Source of the DNA: Gammaproteobacteria bacterium
Lineage (GTDB): Bacteria > Pseudomonadota > Gammaproteobacteria > Pseudomonadales > Porticoccaceae
DNA length: 46,400 bases
Reading direction: 5' to 3'
NCBI GenBank assembly: GCA_003235325.1
Contig: QJWQ01000103.1
Location: 1 to 46,400, forward strand
Below are positions 7,428 to 17,158 of this stretch, in pieces. Below the pieces are notes generated by a model. It saw nothing but the letters and a program-made list of their open reading frames with translations. It was not told where the DNA came from and searched no databases. Within the stretch, counting starts at the first letter, position 1, and the number at the start of each line of letters is the position of its first letter. The position numbers were made by a program, and so were the translations under genes.

Positions 7428-7941
7428 CTGAGTCTCCGGGCAGGTTGGTAAATATCGGGTCGATATGGGTGTCGTGAATATGTCGCAACAGATTGCGGGA
7501 TGCGTCCTCGATCAGATCCAGCACCAGTTCAAATCCCCGGTTGCTGCCATAGTAGGGATCGGGCACTTCCTGGTAATCCGGATTGGCGGCGAAATCAAGG
7601 AAGAGCCCCAGGTGCCCGGCGTACCAGGCCGGGCGCATGCGTTCCAGATCGGCGAGGTTTTGCTCATCCATGGGCAGGATGTAGTGAAATTTATCAAAAT
7701 CCGAGGGCCTGACCTGGCGGGCCCGCAGACGACTGAGGTCGTAGCCGCGGCCTTTTGCCGCCTTCTGGGCACGACTGTCGGGTGGCCTGCCCACATGCCA
7801 GTCGCCGGTACCGGCGGAATCGATGAGGATACGCTTCTTGAGGCCAGCCTCGTTGACATGCCGCATAAAAACGCCATGGGCCGTGGGCGATCGGCAGATA
7901 TTGCCGAGACAGACGAATAGCACCTGAATGGATTCAGACAT
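7417..7941 (-). CDS. Low-molecular-weight protein-tyrosine phosphatase
   Basis: A 174-residue enzyme with the N-terminal phosphate loop C-x5-R (Cys11-LGNIC-Arg17, followed by SPT) and the general-acid motif DPYYG near residue 128. Bacterial members act on phosphotyrosine proteins, in several species on BY-kinases that control polysaccharide production. No such kinase is seen in this window, so the substrate is unknown. The usual length is about 150-157 residues; the extra residues are a C-terminal tail ([16 protein letters not shown]). The gene overlaps kdsB by 8 bases and murB by 11, so it is embedded in the envelope operon. Confidence 0.95.
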   Translation of the reverse strand: MSESIQVLFVCLGNICRSPTAHGVFMRHVNEAGLKKRILIDSAGTGDWHVGRPPDSRAQKAAKGRGYDLSRLRARQVRPSDFDKFHYILPMDEQNLADLERMRPAWYAGHLGLFLDFAANPDYQEVPDPYYGSNRGFELVLDLIEDASRNLLRHIHDTHIDPIFTNLPGDSVGG

Positions 7942-8719
7942 GATCGTTGCCTCCTTCGTTGACGGCCCGGATCAGGTCGATCACCCGCTGCAGGTCAGCC
8001 TCGGTGTCGACGCCTCCCGGCACGGCAGCGATGGCCTCGGCCAGGTGAATGCGCTCGCCGTTCCACAGGAAACGCAATTGTTCCAGACTCTCTAACTGTT
8101 CAATCGGCGCGACCGGCCACTGAACAAACCGGTTCAGCCGGGCCACCCGATAGGCGTAGATACCGATGTGGCGATGGGGCACAAAGCCTGAAGGCAGGCC
8201 GGACTTGCCGGCGAGAAAATGATCCCGGGGCCAGGGAATGGGCGCCCGGCTGAAGTACAGGGCCAGGTCGTTGTTGTCGCCGACCACTTTGACGATGTTG
8301 GGGTTGCTGAAATCTTCCGGGGAGTGAATGGGTTCCATCAGAGTGGCGACCGCCGCTTCGGGGTGGCCATCGAGGTTGGCCGCCACCTGGGTAATGACAT
8401 TAGGTGGTATCAGCGGCTCGTCCCCCTGCACATTGACCAGAATGCCGTCGTCAGGCATCTGGCAGAGGCTTGCCACTTCCTGAAGCCGGTCAGTGCCGGA
8501 CTGGTGCCTGGTCGAGGTCATCAGGGCCTCACCACCGAAATCCCGGACCCGGTCGAGAATTCGCTGGTCGTCGGTGGCGACGATCACCCGGCTGGCGCCG
8601 GCCTGCAGGCACTGTTCGTAGACTCGCTGGATCATGGGCTTGCCAACAATGTCCCGCAGTGGTTTGCCGGGCAGACGAGTGGAGTGGTAGCGGGCCGGGA
8701 TGACGATGTGAAAATTCAT
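7934..8719 (-). CDS. kdsB: 3-deoxy-manno-octulosonate cytidylyltransferase
   Basis: A 261-residue cytosolic enzyme that activates KDO with CTP to CMP-KDO, the sugar donor for the lipopolysaccharide inner core. The nucleotide-binding N-terminus reads [15 protein letters not shown] (about 6-20). Further family motifs are [16 protein letters not shown], and HIGIYAYR near the middle. Length is normal (248 in E. coli). Its ATG overlaps the stop of lpxK by 4 bases, so the small zinc-ribbon gene (ycaR) often found between lpxK and kdsB has no room here. It overlaps the downstream phosphatase gene by 8 bases. Confidence 0.97.
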   Translation of the reverse strand: MNFHIVIPARYHSTRLPGKPLRDIVGKPMIQRVYEQCLQAGASRVIVATDDQRILDRVRDFGGEALMTSTRHQSGTDRLQEVASLCQMPDDGILVNVQGDEPLIPPNVITQVAANLDGHPEAAVATLMEPIHSPEDFSNPNIVKVVGDNNDLALYFSRAPIPWPRDHFLAGKSGLPSGFVPHRHIGIYAYRVARLNRFVQWPVAPIEQLESLEQLRFLWNGERIHLAEAIAAVPGGVDTEADLQRVIDLIRAVNEGGNDHV

Positions 8720-9729
8720 GCTTGCTGCTGTTCTGCCAGTTGTTTGATATGGGTGACCAGTTTGCTCAGGCCGTTGGCCTCCACTCGGGCGGTGACATCC
8801 AGAATCCAGACGTTTGGCATCTTGCCGGGTTTACTGGGAAAGTGGCTGCATTTTACCGCATCCTTGGCAGTGATGATCACCGGCCGGTCATCGTCAAATT
8901 CCAGGTCCTCGGGACTGAACTGGTGGTGATCAGGAAACGGGTGCAACTGCACCGACAATCCCATGGAGGCCAGGGTGCGGGCAAAGCGGGCCGGATTGCC
9001 GATGCCGGCAACGGCTTTGACCGCACCGTCGCCCGGCGGGGTTTCCGGCGGCAGGGTCCTGCCGTCTCCCAGGCGGCGAAAGCCGAGGGGCCTGAGCTCC
9101 ATGCGAAAGCAGTTGGGGTGGGCCAGGCGTGTCCGGCCGCCGTTGACGATCAGGTACTGGGCCTCGTACAGGCGTCCCGGGGGCTCGCGAAGTGGTCCCG
9201 CCGGCAGGCACTGGCCATTGCCCAGTCCTCGCTCGCCGTCAACAACGATAATTTCCAGATCCCGGTGCAGCCGGTAATGTTGCATGCCGTCATCACTGAG
9301 GATGACGTTGCAATCGCTGGTGGCGAGCAGGTGCACAGCGGCGTTGTGGCGGTCGGGGTCGATGACCACCGGACACTGGCAACTCTGGGCAATCAGCAGG
9401 GGTTCGTCGCCGCTGTGGTCCGGGTTGCTGCCGGGGGTCACTGCCATCGGATAGTCGGGGGCATCGCCGCCGTAACCCCGGCTGATGACTCCGGGCTTTA
9501 GCCCCTCCGCCTGCAGGGCCTTGACCAGGGCGATAATCAGGGGTGTTTTACCGGTGCCGCCCACGGAGATATTGCCGATGATGACCACTGGTGCCCGCAA
9601 TGGTGTGGCACTTGATCTGGTCAGGTGGCGGCGGCGCAGACCGACAATCAGCCTGAACAGCCAGGATACCGGCAGTAACACCAGGGCCCAGCTGCGGGGT
9701 CGATACCAGGCTTTTTCCAGGGCGTTCAT
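8716..9729 (-). CDS. lpxK: Tetraacyldisaccharide 4'-kinase
   Basis: A 337-residue membrane-associated kinase that phosphorylates the 4' position of the lipid A disaccharide precursor to give lipid IVA. An N-terminal membrane-anchoring helix (about 15-30) is followed by a Walker A motif [12 protein letters not shown] (52-63). Other family motifs are [15 protein letters not shown], and [17 protein letters not shown]. Length matches the family (328 in E. coli). It starts 4 bases after msbA ends, and the msbA-lpxK pair is conserved in gammaproteobacteria because MsbA flips the lipid A made through LpxK. Confidence 0.97.
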   Translation of the reverse strand: MNALEKAWYRPRSWALVLLPVSWLFRLIVGLRRRHLTRSSATPLRAPVVIIGNISVGGTGKTPLIIALVKALQAEGLKPGVISRGYGGDAPDYPMAVTPGSNPDHSGDEPLLIAQSCQCPVVIDPDRHNAAVHLLATSDCNVILSDDGMQHYRLHRDLEIIVVDGERGLGNGQCLPAGPLREPPGRLYEAQYLIVNGGRTRLAHPNCFRMELRPLGFRRLGDGRTLPPETPPGDGAVKAVAGIGNPARFARTLASMGLSVQLHPFPDHHQFSPEDLEFDDDRPVIITAKDAVKCSHFPSKPGKMPNVWILDVTARVEANGLSKLVTHIKQLAEQQQA

Positions 9730-9733
9730 GGCA

Positions 9734-11602
9734 TTAACCGGTTTCGGTGGCGAATTGCTTGCTGTGCAACTGGGCGTAGCGGCCTTTAATAGCCAGCAAC
9801 TCCCCGTGGCTGCCCTGCTCCACCAGTCGTCCCTTTTCCAGCACCAGAATGCGGTCGGCGTTCTCTACCGTACTGAGGCGATGGGCAATGACAAAGGTTG
9901 TGCGGCCCTTCATGATCTGTTCCAGCGCCGCCTGGATATGGCGTTCCGACTCGGTGTCCAGGGCTGATGTCGCCTCGTCCAGAATCAGGACGGGGGCATC
10001 CTTGAGCATGGCCCGGGCGATAGCCAGGCGCTGGCGCTGACCGCCGGAGAGCATGACGCCGTCATCGCCGATCAGAGTGTCAAAACCCTGGTCCAGGGCT
10101 TCTATAAAGTCCAGGGCGTTGGCGGTACGGGCTGCTTCACGGACCTGTTCGGGGGATTTTTTCGACAACTCGCCATAGGCGATATTGTTGTAGACGGTGT
10201 CGTTAAACAGGGTCACCTGCTGGCTCACCAGGGCGATATGTCGGCGCAGGTTCTGCAGCCGGTAATCGTTGATTTCAGCACCGTCGAGCAGGATACGGCC
10301 TTCGTGGCGATAAAACCGGGGGATCAGACTGATAAGGGTGCTCTTGCCACTGCCCGAGGACCCCACAAGAGCGATGGTTTTACCGGGTTCGACACTGAAA
10401 CTGATGTCCTGCAGTGCCGGTTCCAGCTTGCTGCCATAGCGAAAGCGGACGTTGTCAAAAACAAAATGGCCGCGAACGGTTTCCGGCTCCAGTCGCCCAT
10501 CATCCAGTTCCTCTTCACTGTCCATGGTGTCAAACAGTACCGTCGCCGCGGCAATGCCCCGCTGGATGACGGCGTTGGTCTGGGTCAACTGGCGCAGGGG
10601 TTTGGCCAGCAGGCCGGCGGTGAGCAGGAATTTGGTGAAACCGCCGGTGGACATGGTGCCCAGGATGTCAGGAACCATGGCCATCCAGATCAGGGTCGAA
10701 ATGGCGGCCGCCACCAGCAGCTGGACCACGGGTGTACTGATGCCCTCGGTCAGGGACAGTTTAAGGGTCTGCTGGCGATTGTGCTTGCTGGCCGTCTCCA
10801 TGCGCCTGATTTCATAGCTTTCGCCGCCAAACAGGCGCATCTCCCGAAAACCGGAAACCGCCTCATGGGCCACCTGGGTGACATCGCCCATGGCGGACTG
10901 GATGCGCTTGCTCAGGCGACGAAAGCGCTTGCTGACCACGGTGACGATCAGCGCGATGACCGGCATTACGGCGAAAAAAATCAGCGCCAGTTGCCAGTTG
11001 AGGTAAAAGAGGTAGATCAGCAGGCCGATAACCAGGGAGCCCTCCCTGATCAACACTTTCAGGGCATCGGTAGTGGCACCCATCACCTGCTGCACATGGA
11101 AGGTGAGCTGCGACACCAGATGGCCTGACATCTGGCTGTCAAAATAGGCGGTAGGCATGCGGGTGTACTTGGCGAAAACCTGGTTCCGAAGGCGGTCGAC
11201 CACGGACTGGGAAATATAGCTCATGCCATAGTTGCCCGCCACGAAACCCAGTCCCCGGATGACGGCGATAATCAGAATCATGATCGGGATCACCACCCGG
11301 CTCTGGCTCAGGGGGTCTCCGCCGGTAACCAGCCATTTGGCCACTTTGGCGGTCAGACCCTCATCCAGTGAGCCGACATCGATATGAAGGCCCTCGACGG
11401 TCTCGCCGGTAATCACCGTGAGGACATTGATCAGGTAGCCCATCAGGTCGACAAAGGCAATTTCCATCGCCGAAAATGTCCACATACCGAGGACACTGGC
11501 GATAAAGATCAGCCAGTAGACTCGAATATAGCCCAGCAGACGCAGGTAAATAGTTAGGCCGGAACTGTTGTTTTGCACTGGAACTGCGGGCTTATCTCCC
11601 AT
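9734..11602 (-). CDS. msbA: Lipid A export ATP-binding/permease protein MsbA
   Basis: A 622-residue half-transporter ABC protein that acts as a homodimer to flip lipid A-core from the inner to the outer leaflet of the inner membrane. Six membrane helices fill roughly residues 15-310. The C-terminal ATPase has Walker A GSSGSGKST, signature LSGGQRQRLAIARA, Walker B PVLILDEATSALD and the H-loop VIAHRLST. ATG 11602 is preferred over a GTG at 11665 because AAGGGG lies about eight bases upstream of it. The extra 21 codons would run through a repeat shared with the mfd-csiV gap. It is 78 bases downstream of exbD and 4 bases upstream of lpxK. Confidence 0.96.
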   Translation of the reverse strand: MGDKPAVPVQNNSSGLTIYLRLLGYIRVYWLIFIASVLGMWTFSAMEIAFVDLMGYLINVLTVITGETVEGLHIDVGSLDEGLTAKVAKWLVTGGDPLSQSRVVIPIMILIIAVIRGLGFVAGNYGMSYISQSVVDRLRNQVFAKYTRMPTAYFDSQMSGHLVSQLTFHVQQVMGATTDALKVLIREGSLVIGLLIYLFYLNWQLALIFFAVMPVIALIVTVVSKRFRRLSKRIQSAMGDVTQVAHEAVSGFREMRLFGGESYEIRRMETASKHNRQQTLKLSLTEGISTPVVQLLVAAAISTLIWMAMVPDILGTMSTGGFTKFLLTAGLLAKPLRQLTQTNAVIQRGIAAATVLFDTMDSEEELDDGRLEPETVRGHFVFDNVRFRYGSKLEPALQDISFSVEPGKTIALVGSSGSGKSTLISLIPRFYRHEGRILLDGAEINDYRLQNLRRHIALVSQQVTLFNDTVYNNIAYGELSKKSPEQVREAARTANALDFIEALDQGFDTLIGDDGVMLSGGQRQRLAIARAMLKDAPVLILDEATSALDTESERHIQAALEQIMKGRTTFVIAHRLSTVENADRILVLEKGRLVEQGSHGELLAIKGRYAQLHSKQFATETG

Positions 11603-11650
11603 TCTTATGGTTCCCCTTGGGCCAGTTAACACTAATTGGATTGCCAGGAC

Positions 11651-11671
11651 CCCATTCGTGTCCACAGGCCC
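11651..11671. repeat. 21-base repeat, copy A (exbD-msbA gap)
   Basis: These 21 bases in the gap between exbD and msbA match 33928-33948 with one mismatch; the last 14 bases (GTGTCCACAGGCCC) are identical. Both copies are intergenic and adjoin gene starts. No inverted repeats, duplicated targets or transposase remains were seen around them. Confidence 0.7.
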
Positions 11672-11680
11672 TTGATATTA

Positions 11681-12100
11681 TTATTCCCCTTGGGGTTGTT
11701 GCGTGGTGATGCTCAATCGGGCAAAACCGGCGCGACCAGCCGCATCCATGGCGGTTATCACTGCCTGATGAGGAGTTTGTGCATCCGCGGTAATCACCAT
11801 CGGTAGCGACGTATCCCCTCCTGACATTTCATTGATGGCTGCCATCAGCGTTTTCAACTGGCGATTGACCAGACTGTTGCCATTAACAGCGTAATTGCCC
11901 TCCCTGGTTATCAGGATTTCAATGGAATCCGGCTGGTCCTCCGATAATTGACCATCCGCCTCCGGCAAGTCCACTGTAATGTGGGTTTCCTTGGTAAAGG
12001 TGGTCGACACCATGAAAAAAATCAGCAGCAGGAATACCACATCTATCAGTGGTGTCAGGTTTATGCTGTTGTCTGTGCGTTTCTGGCGACGCAGCTTCAC
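11681..12100 (-). CDS. exbD: ExbD/TolR-family biopolymer transport protein
   Basis: A 139-residue protein with a short cytoplasmic N-terminus, one membrane helix and a periplasmic domain, the plan of ExbD/TolR. The helix carries the functional aspartate (Asp20 in NLTPLIDVVFLLLIFF), which corresponds to the proton-path Asp of E. coli ExbD. It is expected to form a proton-driven complex with the adjacent ExbB. The two genes overlap by 4 bases. No tonB is nearby, so the partner protein is not shown here. In Pseudomonas an exbD2/tolQ2 pair has the same position between comEC and lpxK. Confidence 0.93.
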   Translation of the reverse strand: MKLRRQKRTDNSINLTPLIDVVFLLLIFFMVSTTFTKETHITVDLPEADGQLSEDQPDSIEILITREGNYAVNGNSLVNRQLKTLMAAINEMSGGDTSLPMVITADAQTPHQAVITAMDAAGRAGFARLSITTQQPQGE

Positions 12101-12732
12101 CTGGCCGATTTCTCCTGGCTGCTCAGCATTCTGTCACCGTGTACCGCGTCAATCAGTTTCACCGCCTGATCTTCCATCACCACCACCAGGGAATCAATGC
12201 GACGCTCGAAGAAACGGTGAAAAATCAGCGCCGGGATCGCGACCGTCAGTCCGGCGGCCGTGGTTATCAGGGCTTCTGAAATGCCACCGGCGAGAACACC
12301 GGCATTGCCGGTACCCTCGACCATGATAGCGGTAAACACCTTGATCATACCAATAACCGTGCCCAGCAATCCCAGCAGCGGGGCAATGGCAGCGATGGTG
12401 CCCAAAATGGCAAGGTAGCGCTCAAGCTGGTGAATCACCTGGTTGGCCGCTTCCTCGATGCTGTCCTTCATGACGTCCCGGCCGTGCCCGGAATTGCTCA
12501 GGCCCGCAGCCAGAATCTGGCCCAGTGGCGAGGACAGGCGCAGTTCATCCAGTTTGTCCCGGTTGAAATCATGATGCTTGAGCCAGTGCCAGACCTGGGT
12601 CAGGAGCCCATTTGGCACCACTCTGCCGGGTCGCAGTGTCCAGTAACGCTCGATGGCGATGGCGATAACAGCACCGGAGCAGAGCAGGATGGGTACCATG
12701 ATCCAGCCGCCGGCGATAATCAATTCGTACAC
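12097..12732 (-). CDS. exbB: ExbB/TolQ/MotA-family proton channel
   Basis: A 211-residue inner-membrane protein of the MotA/TolQ/ExbB family. There is an N-terminal helix (about 7-25) and two further helices at about 118-140 and 150-175 with the family pattern IAAIAPLLGLLGTVIGMIKVF and AGGISEALITTAAGLTVAIPALI. Together with ExbD it should convert the proton gradient to mechanical work on an envelope partner. The start is GTG at 12732, with AAGGAA upstream. The gap of 157 bases to comEC likely holds its promoter, although I saw no clear consensus. Confidence 0.93.
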   Translation of the reverse strand: MYELIIAGGWIMVPILLCSGAVIAIAIERYWTLRPGRVVPNGLLTQVWHWLKHHDFNRDKLDELRLSSPLGQILAAGLSNSGHGRDVMKDSIEEAANQVIHQLERYLAILGTIAAIAPLLGLLGTVIGMIKVFTAIMVEGTGNAGVLAGGISEALITTAAGLTVAIPALIFHRFFERRIDSLVVVMEDQAVKLIDAVHGDRMLSSQEKSAR

Positions 12733-12889
12733 AGGTTTTCCTTATCTGTTGACCAGACTATGGGTCTTCTAGAAGCCTTTTGCTATTGACGATTTGCCAG
12801 TCAAGGCGGCGACACTTTACCACATTTACAGCATTAACCTGATAAACAGGTTCACTTTCCACAAGTCCGAAAGCGCTGTCTCAATAGCG

Positions 12890-15256
12890 TTATAGACAAG
12901 GGGAATGGGTGCAATCAGTGGCCGTAGATTGCTGATACCAGTAGCGTTGACGGAGTTCGCGTTGCTCCCTGACGCTTAGTTTGCCGGCCTCATTCCACTG
13001 GAATAACAGGGCACCGCTGGCGGCGGTGAACCACTCCCGACTACCCTGTTGCCGGTATCTGGCGCGGACCTGCACATGGGGATGGCCGAAGTGATGATTG
13101 AAACCCGCGGAATAGACCACATGATCCGGCGCGAGCGCGGAGACAAAGCGCGGGCTGGATGATGTCTGACTGCCATGATGGGGCGCTACCAGCACAGCGA
13201 CAGGATTCGACAGCCGGCCACTGTCCAGCAACTGTTTTTCGACGCTGGCCTCGATATCGCCTGGTAAGAGAATGCGGTTGTCACCGAAGCGAATCAACAG
13301 AACGCACGACTGATTGTTATCCCGGTCGTCACCCCTTTCGCCGGGATGAATAATTTCAAAATCGACCTGGCCCCAGCGCCAGTATTGACCGGTCCGGCAC
13401 CGGTCTTTGCCCGGATGTTGCAGCGTCGGATCGCTGGTCAGCACTCTGGCTGCATCGAAGTGATTGAGCAGGCCCCTGAAGCCCCCGCTGTGATCGCTAT
13501 CGCCATGGCTGATAATCAGGGTATCAATTTGGCCGATCCCGAGACTGCGCAGAAAGGGGGCAACGATACCGCTGCCGGCGTCAAAGTGGCTGCTGAAAGC
13601 GGGACCGGTATCATAGACCAGCGTCTTTCCTCCGGCCCTGACCACTGCAGCGAGGCCCTGGCCGACATCCAGTATGCTGATGCTCAGGGGTTCAGGGTAG
13701 TCCGGTCGTGCCAGCAGGATAGCGCAGATCAACACTGCACCGGCACCGCGCAGAGTCAGCGCCGCGGGTGTCAACAGCAGAAATGCTCCCAGGGTCGCAC
13801 CCGGCGCAAACCACCATTGATTTGCTGCCAGCGGCTGCCACTGACTGTGGGCGAACTCGTTGGCGGCGTATTCAATAATCGATACGAAGCCCTCGAGTTG
13901 CCAACCGCCGAGGTTCCACAGAAACAGGGCTGCCCCGGGGAAAATCCAGAATAGCAACCCACCCAGCAAAAGCAGCGGGATCACCAGAAAGCTGAGCCAG
14001 GGCACCGCTACCAGATTGACCAGGGGTTGTATCAGTGAAAGGCAGCCTTGAAAGTGCAGCAGACAGCCCGCCAGCGCAATCAGTACGACGACCTGGGCGG
14101 CGACCAGTTGTTGTGGCCAGGCCCGACCTGGTCGGGGTACAAACCAGAACATCAGCCCGGTGACCGCCACGAATGACAGCCAGAAACCCGGCGTCAGAAT
14201 GGCCAGTGGATCCAGTAAAGAGACGACAAAGCAGGACCAGAGCAAACCCTGCCAGGGATTGACGCGCCGCCTGATCGTCAGCAGAACCAGCGCCACCCCC
14301 AGCATCACCAGGGCGCGCTGGGCCGGCAGGCCGAATCCTGACAGCAGGCTGTAGCCCAGAGCCGCCGCCAGTGCAACTCCCAGTCCCAGGGTTTTGGCAC
14401 AGCGAATGCCGCCGGAAATCAGAAGTATTCGCCCCAGCAAAAGGCCACACCAGTAACCAAAAGTGGCGGCCATGCCCACGTGCAGGCCTGAAACGACTGC
14501 CAGATGAACAGTGCCGGTGCTGACAAGGTCCTGCCAGGTTGCGGTGGGAATACCTGATTTATTGCCGACAATCAGTGCGGACAGCAGGCCCCTTATTGCC
14601 GGTGACTGAGGCAACTGGTTAATTGCGGTCTGCAGTTCATGGCGCCAGGCCGGGAGTCCTTGTTCCCGGTTTATGACCGGCTTGTTGCCACCGCTATCTG
14701 TTGTCTGTACCGCGGATGCCTGTCCCGTTGCGCCGACGGAATGACTTCGAACATAACCGGTCGCCGAAATACCGTTGCGCAGCAACCACAGGCTGTAATC
14801 CATGCCACCCGGATTGGCGAAACCTCTGGGTGAACGAAGCCGCACCTGGAGAGAATAACGTTGCCCGGGGGCCAACACTCTTTGCCCATACCAGTTGAGC
14901 AACAGACGTTTGCCCTTTAGGGAGAATGCCGGCAATTCTGGCATCTCAACATTGTCCACCAAAAACAGAAAACGGCTGCGGTGTGAGTCTGTCTCCGGCA
15001 AACCTTTAACCAGGCCGGTAACCAGGTAGTCGGTTTTATCCAGTGACTTTGGCAATTGTCCGGCCAGTTGCAGATTTCCCCAGAAACAGCCATAGACGAT
15101 ACCGAGCAGGAGCAGTCCCGGAAGGCGCGTTGCCGGGTGCGAGCCAAACGCCAGGGCGATCAGCAGGCAAAAGGCGAGCACACCAACCCCGGGAATTTGA
15201 GGCCAGATAGCCACGGAAAAATTGCCAATTGTGAAGGATATCAACAGGTAGTGCAT
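12890..15256 (-). CDS. comEC: ComEC/Rec2 DNA uptake channel
   Basis: A 788-residue polytopic membrane protein of the ComEC/Rec2 family, the channel that passes single-stranded DNA across the inner membrane in natural transformation. Order of parts: N-terminal membrane helices and a DUF4131-like OB-type region (about 1-200), the competence domain with many helices (about 215-510, including SALIVGNKSGI and VVSGLHVGMAA), then a metallo-beta-lactamase-like domain with SHGDSDHSGG and APHHGS metal-binding motifs. Length is normal and the frame is intact, so the protein looks functional. It is divergent from the patatin-like gene with 96 bases between them. Confidence 0.95.
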   Translation of the reverse strand: MHYLLISFTIGNFSVAIWPQIPGVGVLAFCLLIALAFGSHPATRLPGLLLLGIVYGCFWGNLQLAGQLPKSLDKTDYLVTGLVKGLPETDSHRSRFLFLVDNVEMPELPAFSLKGKRLLLNWYGQRVLAPGQRYSLQVRLRSPRGFANPGGMDYSLWLLRNGISATGYVRSHSVGATGQASAVQTTDSGGNKPVINREQGLPAWRHELQTAINQLPQSPAIRGLLSALIVGNKSGIPTATWQDLVSTGTVHLAVVSGLHVGMAATFGYWCGLLLGRILLISGGIRCAKTLGLGVALAAALGYSLLSGFGLPAQRALVMLGVALVLLTIRRRVNPWQGLLWSCFVVSLLDPLAILTPGFWLSFVAVTGLMFWFVPRPGRAWPQQLVAAQVVVLIALAGCLLHFQGCLSLIQPLVNLVAVPWLSFLVIPLLLLGGLLFWIFPGAALFLWNLGGWQLEGFVSIIEYAANEFAHSQWQPLAANQWWFAPGATLGAFLLLTPAALTLRGAGAVLICAILLARPDYPEPLSISILDVGQGLAAVVRAGGKTLVYDTGPAFSSHFDAGSGIVAPFLRSLGIGQIDTLIISHGDSDHSGGFRGLLNHFDAARVLTSDPTLQHPGKDRCRTGQYWRWGQVDFEIIHPGERGDDRDNNQSCVLLIRFGDNRILLPGDIEASVEKQLLDSGRLSNPVAVLVAPHHGSQTSSSPRFVSALAPDHVVYSAGFNHHFGHPHVQVRARYRQQGSREWFTAASGALLFQWNEAGKLSVREQRELRQRYWYQQSTATDCTHSPCL

Positions 15257-15352
15257 TCAAACATCCTTGTTCGGGCACCGGTACGAGTATACTCTAATTC
15301 GTTATGCGCGCTTCTAAACTATAAAATCAGACAGATTGGAACTGGTTTCTCT

Positions 15353-16540
15353 ATGGCAACAGCACTGATTCTGTCCGGGGGGGGTGCCCGGGCCGCCTAT
15401 CAGGTCGGCGTTCTCAAGGCTGTGGCCGAGATGCTTCCCCATGATACCTACAATCCCTTTCCCATTATTTGTGGAACGTCAGCCGGAGCGCTCAATGCCA
15501 TGGCTCTGGCCGGTCGGGCCGGCCATTTCCGCCTGCGTGTGCGCAAGCTGGAAACCATCTGGAGGGACCTGACAGCAGAGCAAGTCTACCGCACTGACGC
15601 CTGGGCCGTGTTCAAAAATTCGATCAATCTCGCCCGTTCATTCATGCACAGTGGCTATGGCTCGGATACATCCTTCGCCCTGCTCGACAACAGTCCGCTT
15701 CGGGAGCTTTTGTCCCATTACATTCGCTTTCGCCACGTGGACGAAGCCATTGCCAGTGGTGAATTGCAGGCCGTAAGTATCACTGCCATGGCTTACAACA
15801 CCGGTCAGTCCATTTCTTTTTTTCAGGGTAACCATGAAAACTGGAAACGTTGTCGCCGCATCGGTGTGCGTACGGGACTTACGATCGACCATCTGATGGC
15901 TTCAACGGCCATTCCGACCCTGTTTCCAGCCATAAAAATCGGCAATTGTTATTTCGGCGACGGGGCCATGCGCCAGTTAAAGCCCCTGAGCCCGGCACTG
16001 CATCTTGGAGCCAACAGGATCTTTGTCGTCGGCGTCAGCGACAATCCGGTGCATCTGGCCCAGCAGCGCCAGCCGAATCTGTCACCGTCCGTGGGCCATA
16101 TGCTCAGCCATCTGCTCAACAGCGCCTTTATCGACACCATCGAAGGTGATCTGGAAACCCTGCAATCCATCAACCGCCTGGCACGAGTCATTCCCGCAGA
16201 AACCCGGCGACAACTGGGTGTAGGCGATCTGCAGCCGATTGAGGCTGTATCCGTATCGCCGTCGGTGGCCGTGAACGAACTGGCAGAAGACCACATTCAT
16301 GAATTACCCCGCAGTGTCAGGACCTTTCTGCGGGTAACCGGTTCGACCGCCAGAGGAGGCGGTGCCAGTGCCGCCAGCTACCTGTTATTTGAGCCGGGAT
16401 TTTGTCGCAAATTACTGGAGCTGGGTTATGCCGATGCCATCAGACAGGAACAGCAAATCCGTACTTTTTTTGACCTTGCCCCTTCAACAGAAATACCCAG
16501 CTACAACGAAGCGGAACAGGTTGCCATTACCGGGCCCTGA
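15353..16540 (+). CDS. Patatin-like phospholipase
   Basis: A 395-residue protein with the patatin serine-aspartate dyad. The oxyanion loop is SGGGARAAYQ (8-17), the nucleophile elbow is GTSAGA (Ser43), and the acid is Asp203 in GDGAMR. Bacterial members hydrolyse acyl esters in lipids. There is no signal peptide or clear membrane helix, so a cytoplasmic or inner-face enzyme such as RssA-type proteins is most likely. The frame is open further upstream, but ATG 15353 gives the standard N-terminus MATALILSGGGARAAY and the upstream residues look non-coding. TATAAA at 15320-15325 is a possible -10 element. Confidence 0.9.
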   Translation: MATALILSGGGARAAYQVGVLKAVAEMLPHDTYNPFPIICGTSAGALNAMALAGRAGHFRLRVRKLETIWRDLTAEQVYRTDAWAVFKNSINLARSFMHSGYGSDTSFALLDNSPLRELLSHYIRFRHVDEAIASGELQAVSITAMAYNTGQSISFFQGNHENWKRCRRIGVRTGLTIDHLMASTAIPTLFPAIKIGNCYFGDGAMRQLKPLSPALHLGANRIFVVGVSDNPVHLAQQRQPNLSPSVGHMLSHLLNSAFIDTIEGDLETLQSINRLARVIPAETRRQLGVGDLQPIEAVSVSPSVAVNELAEDHIHELPRSVRTFLRVTGSTARGGGASAASYLLFEPGFCRKLLELGYADAIRQEQQIRTFFDLAPSTEIPSYNEAEQVAITGP

Positions 16541-16612
16541 ATATTGCTTCACGCGGTAGAGCAGTGCCAGCAATCCATGCATAATGCGGACACCTAGTTG
16601 CCACCAGTCTTC

Positions 16613-17158
16613 ATGCCGAAAAAACTGCTTAGAAGTATCATCCCGCATCCGAGTCAACTGGTAACCAGACCCGGCATGAAGTGGCTGACGCCCTTTGTAA
16701 ACGACTCCAACCTGTTTCACCTGAACCGTCAATCGGTTTCCATGGCCTTTGCCGTTGGCATTTTCTGTGCCTTTTTACCCGTACCCGGGCAGATGGCCAT
16801 CGCGGCGGTACTGGCCTTGCTGGTTCGCTGCAATCTGCCCCTGGCGGTCATCCTTATCTGGATTTCGAACCCGGTGACCATAGCCCCCATGTTTTACATG
16901 ACCTATTCCTTCGGCCGCTGGTTGCTGGGCAGCCCGCCGGTGGATTTTCAATTGCAGATGAACTGGGAATGGATTCAGTCACAGGGAGCTCACCTGATCG
17001 GACCACTCGTTATCGGCAGCCTGATAACCGGGCTGGCTTGTGCAACCACGGCCTACTTTGTCATTCTCGGTCTATGGCGCTGGAGAGTGATAAAAAACTG
17101 GGGGTTGCGTAAGGCCAAGCGCAGGGACAAGCAATTGATGCGAAGGGATCACTCATAG
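16613..17158 (+). CDS. DUF2062 membrane protein
   Basis: A 181-residue protein with the DUF2062 pattern: a basic N-terminus (MPKKLLRSIIPHP), helices at about 45-85 with AVGIFCAFLPVPGQMAIAAVLALLVRCNLPLAVILIWISNP (broken here only by description), and a further hydrophobic pair near 130-165, then a basic tail. DUF2062 proteins are small inner-membrane proteins of unknown function. ATG 16613 is preferred over TTG 16598. It follows the patatin gene by 72 bases on the same strand, and its last 10 bases overlap the end of lolE on the opposite strand. A DUF2062 gene near comEC and lolC also fits the Pseudomonas order. Confidence 0.88.
   Translation: MPKKLLRSIIPHPSQLVTRPGMKWLTPFVNDSNLFHLNRQSVSMAFAVGIFCAFLPVPGQMAIAAVLALLVRCNLPLAVILIWISNPVTIAPMFYMTYSFGRWLLGSPPVDFQLQMNWEWIQSQGAHLIGPLVIGSLITGLACATTAYFVILGLWRWRVIKNWGLRKAKRRDKQLMRRDHS

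Noticed and set aside
6522-7451. 309-codon open frame antisense to murB
   Set aside because: Shadow frame; murB is full length and conserved in the other direction.
10238-11128. 296-codon open frame antisense to msbA
   Set aside because: Low-complexity composition rich in Gln, His and Gly, as expected from reading conserved helices backwards. msbA explains the sequence.
13346-13954. 202-codon plus-strand frame inside comEC
   Set aside because: Shadow of the conserved ComEC metallo-beta-lactamase-like domain; no independent evidence.
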